From Selenomonadaceae bacterium (GTDB lineage: Bacteria > Bacillota > Negativicutes > Selenomonadales > Selenomonadaceae): a stretch of 64,000 bases of DNA. This document shows positions 62,318-64,000 of this stretch, one piece after another. A program made the position numbers and the translations under genes. Numbering within the stretch: the first letter of the stretch is position 1; the number at the start of each line of letters is the position of its first letter. The stretch covers positions 1-64,000 of the forward strand of contig JAGABT010000005.1 of the NCBI GenBank assembly GCA_017614505.1, given 5' to 3'. The notes beneath the pieces were generated by a model, which saw only the letters and a program-made list of their open reading frames with translations, made no database searches and was not told where the DNA came from.

Positions 62318-63921
62318 CAATTTTTCTCCAGCTCAAAATCAATTTCGGCTTCAAACGTGCGGCTCCAGGGATGCTTCACGGAAATATTTTCCAGCGCGAA
62401 ATTTTTCGGCAGGCGAATATTTTTAGCGGCGAAATCTGCAATCATCTGCGTGGTAAGCGCCTCAAGCCCAGCCTGTTTCTCATTCAGCCCCCACAATCCG
62501 CCTTCGCCTGGAATCGTCCAAATCAGACCGCCGTTAATCTGCGTGCGAACGTTCGCCTGATACGCCCAATCGTCGAGGTAACGCGTCAAAAGCAGTTCAT
62601 AAATTTCGCTGTCGTCCATCCACCTCGTCAAAACGCCAGTGCCAATCAGAAAGCCGGAGCTGTTAGTCGCGGTATTCCAGCCGCCGTAGCCGCGAATTTT
62701 GAACTGGAGATTGTCATTTTTCAGACGGTTCATCAGCGCGTTGTCGGAGCCGTTCATAGTCGAAATGTCAACGATACCGACGGGGTAGCCGCTCCTGACG
62801 TAGCCCTTGACGATTTTCATAAATGGCTCGATGCCGGTATGGGCGTGCTTTGTGTTTTTCTTGCTGTCAGCGCTGAAAGTTTTGCCGTTCGGACGCGTAT
62901 TGACAGCCAGCACGAGGTCGGCGTTAGCGGGATTTGGAACGCGGACGCCGCCTATTGCAATTATTGCGCCTTCAATCGATTCGCTGATTTTTTCGTTACT
63001 TAATTTGGGAATGGTCTCGGCGCCGGTGCCGACGTTGTAGCTGACGGAGACGAAGGGAATGTTCTGGGTATCGTCGTTAATCGCGCGGGACATCATGAGA
63101 ATGCCGAGTTCGTCCGCGCCGGACATGACGTTAAACTTCGTCTTGACGATACCCTTCGCGTATTCGGCGAGGTGGCGGCTTTCCAAATGCGTTTGAGAAA
63201 ACATGGCGCTGTCGTCGCAGCCGACGAGGAAATATTCAAAAGTGTTGGCTCTGGCAAGGTCGACGAGGTAGCGGTGGACGTCGAAATTTTTGGCGCGGCG
63301 GGCAAGCCAGTCCTTGAGCGCATTTGCTGGAATTTCAGATTCAAGGGCAGCGAGATTTTTTTTATCGCGGCTGGAAAGTCCTTGAATTTCAGCCTTGTCC
63401 TTGAGGGCGGTGTACTGGAAAATTTTGGCGCCGTACTGCCCGTAGTATTCGGTTTCAGTAGCCGCCCAGTTATAATCGGGCGTGCGCATAATCGTGCCGA
63501 AAGCGAAAATCGGCGTGTAGGGATTATTTTCGTGGAGCGCCTCAAAATTTTTCGCGCGGGCGAGAATTTCGGTTTCGCTGAGACTGTGCTTGCGCGAGCT
63601 GACAAGGCTGCCGTAAATCATGGCGTCGGTGGAAACAACAATCGCGTCGGCGTAGGGAGCGTTTTCATTTAGCCAGCTCCAAAGTTCGAGCGGCTTACCG
63701 AGTTGCGATTCAGCGGCGCCGGTGCCCAGCATTTCGATTGGCGGCACGAGAATTTCATAGCCGAGTTTATGCGGGATTTCGACAGTCTGTTTTAGATTCA
63801 CGGGGCGGCTGTCGCTTGGAATGTAAATGATTTTCCTGCCGTGTCCAACGTCTTCCGCCGCGAACGCCGTCGAGAAAACCAGCAGTGCAAGCGTCATTGC
63901 TAAAAAAAATATGAGTCTCAA
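62317..63921 (-). CDS. DUF4127-family exported protein
   Basis: 534 residues with a signal peptide (LIFFLAMTLALLVFSTAFAAE). DUF4127 features follow: KIIYIPSDSRPVNLKQTVEIP, DAIVVSTDAMIYGSLVSSRKH, FGTIMRTPDYNW and GYGGWNTATNSSGF. No activity is established for the family. The TTG start is set by GGAGG 9 nt upstream; the longer frame overlaps the preceding gene. The start lies 4 nt after the stop of the upstream partial gene, so they are co-transcribed. Confidence 0.85.
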   Translation of the reverse strand: MRLIFFLAMTLALLVFSTAFAAEDVGHGRKIIYIPSDSRPVNLKQTVEIPHKLGYEILVPPIEMLGTGAAESQLGKPLELWSWLNENAPYADAIVVSTDAMIYGSLVSSRKHSLSETEILARAKNFEALHENNPYTPIFAFGTIMRTPDYNWAATETEYYGQYGAKIFQYTALKDKAEIQGLSSRDKKNLAALESEIPANALKDWLARRAKNFDVHRYLVDLARANTFEYFLVGCDDSAMFSQTHLESRHLAEYAKGIVKTKFNVMSGADELGILMMSRAINDDTQNIPFVSVSYNVGTGAETIPKLSNEKISESIEGAIIAIGGVRVPNPANADLVLAVNTRPNGKTFSADSKKNTKHAHTGIEPFMKIVKGYVRSGYPVGIVDISTMNGSDNALMNRLKNDNLQFKIRGYGGWNTATNSSGFLIGTGVLTRWMDDSEIYELLLTRYLDDWAYQANVRTQINGGLIWTIPGEGGLWGLNEKQAGLEALTTQMIADFAAKNIRLPKNFALENISVKHPWSRTFEAEIDFELEKN

Positions 63922-63925
63922 AATT

Positions 63926-64000
63926 TCATTCCTCCCTGATTTCGTAAAGATTTTCGGCGTTGGCAGTGGTGTAATGCGCAACGGTTTCAAGCGATTCGCC
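63926..64000 (-). CDS. C-terminal end of a gene cut by the window edge
   Basis: 24 codons are open to the window edge, reading GESLETVAHYTTANAENLYE and ending IREE before a TGA at 63926-63928. Its tight spacing to the DUF4127 start suggests one operon. Identity cannot be told. Confidence 0.5.
   Translation of the reverse strand, partial: GESLETVAHYTTANAENLYEIREE

Overview
The window reads as chromosome of a diderm, LPS-making Firmicute, most likely a Negativicute of the Selenomonadales. Evidence: a low-GC-Firmicute gene set (mutS2, ylqD-rimM, greA, glyQS, yitT, comEC) sits beside heptose/LPS core genes (heptosyltransferase, rfaE1, hldD), a PTP-like phytase of the type known from Selenomonas, and RTX and DUF4127 proteins. 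Coding is dense, TTG/GTG starts are common, and strong GC-skewed codon use makes many long false frames. No transposase, prophage or CRISPR array was seen.

Layout. 1-290: tRNA-Leu genes. 303-9811 (minus): one long gene run, pilT - pilC/gspF - solute-binding lipoprotein - ftsE - ftsX - envC-like - mutS2 - hlyD-like adaptor. 10104-16925 (minus): tRNA-Gln, a PAS-GGDEF-EAL protein, glyQS and a large glutamine synthetase. 16926-17704: no gene, but a cobalamin riboswitch with its own promoter and stacked terminators, then a dispersed repeat. 17705-22131: cheR, and divergently a redox operon (unknown protein, CsoR-type repressor, flavodoxin-fold reductase, thioredoxin reductase, glutaredoxin, glutathione peroxidase). 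22100-30322: acyltransferase, SIMPL and YbjN proteins, ylqD-rimM, a glycosidase-ogg pair and aroCKB. 30403-38836: phytase-PTS pair, comEC, a large RTX protein and a comEA broken by an in-frame amber codon. 38988-45156: serA, PHP protein, lysS, greA, MBL hydrolase and yitT. 45323-50871: cell-envelope operon (LTA-synthase-like sulfatase, two tandem small HTH proteins, heptosyltransferase, rfaE1, hldD). 51020-54836: ispG, rseP, ilvC, ilvN. 54948-61860: complete F-type ATP synthase operon. 61914-64000: a tiny cationic peptide gene and a DUF4127 gene with a duplicated tail.

Most notable: (i) seven copies of a three-hairpin repeat whose stems vary by compensatory changes, six of them just 3' of a gene in the same orientation; (ii) a G9 tract filling the spacer of an otherwise consensus promoter of the RTX gene, which suggests phase variation; (iii) an orphan cobalamin riboswitch upstream of glutamine synthetase; (iv) an ATP synthase c subunit with carboxylates in both helices, plus a gamma subunit with a large insert; (v) a 40-residue cationic peptide gene with a consensus promoter; (vi) a solute-binding protein with its two halves in swapped order. 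All calls come from reading the sequence; no database search was run.
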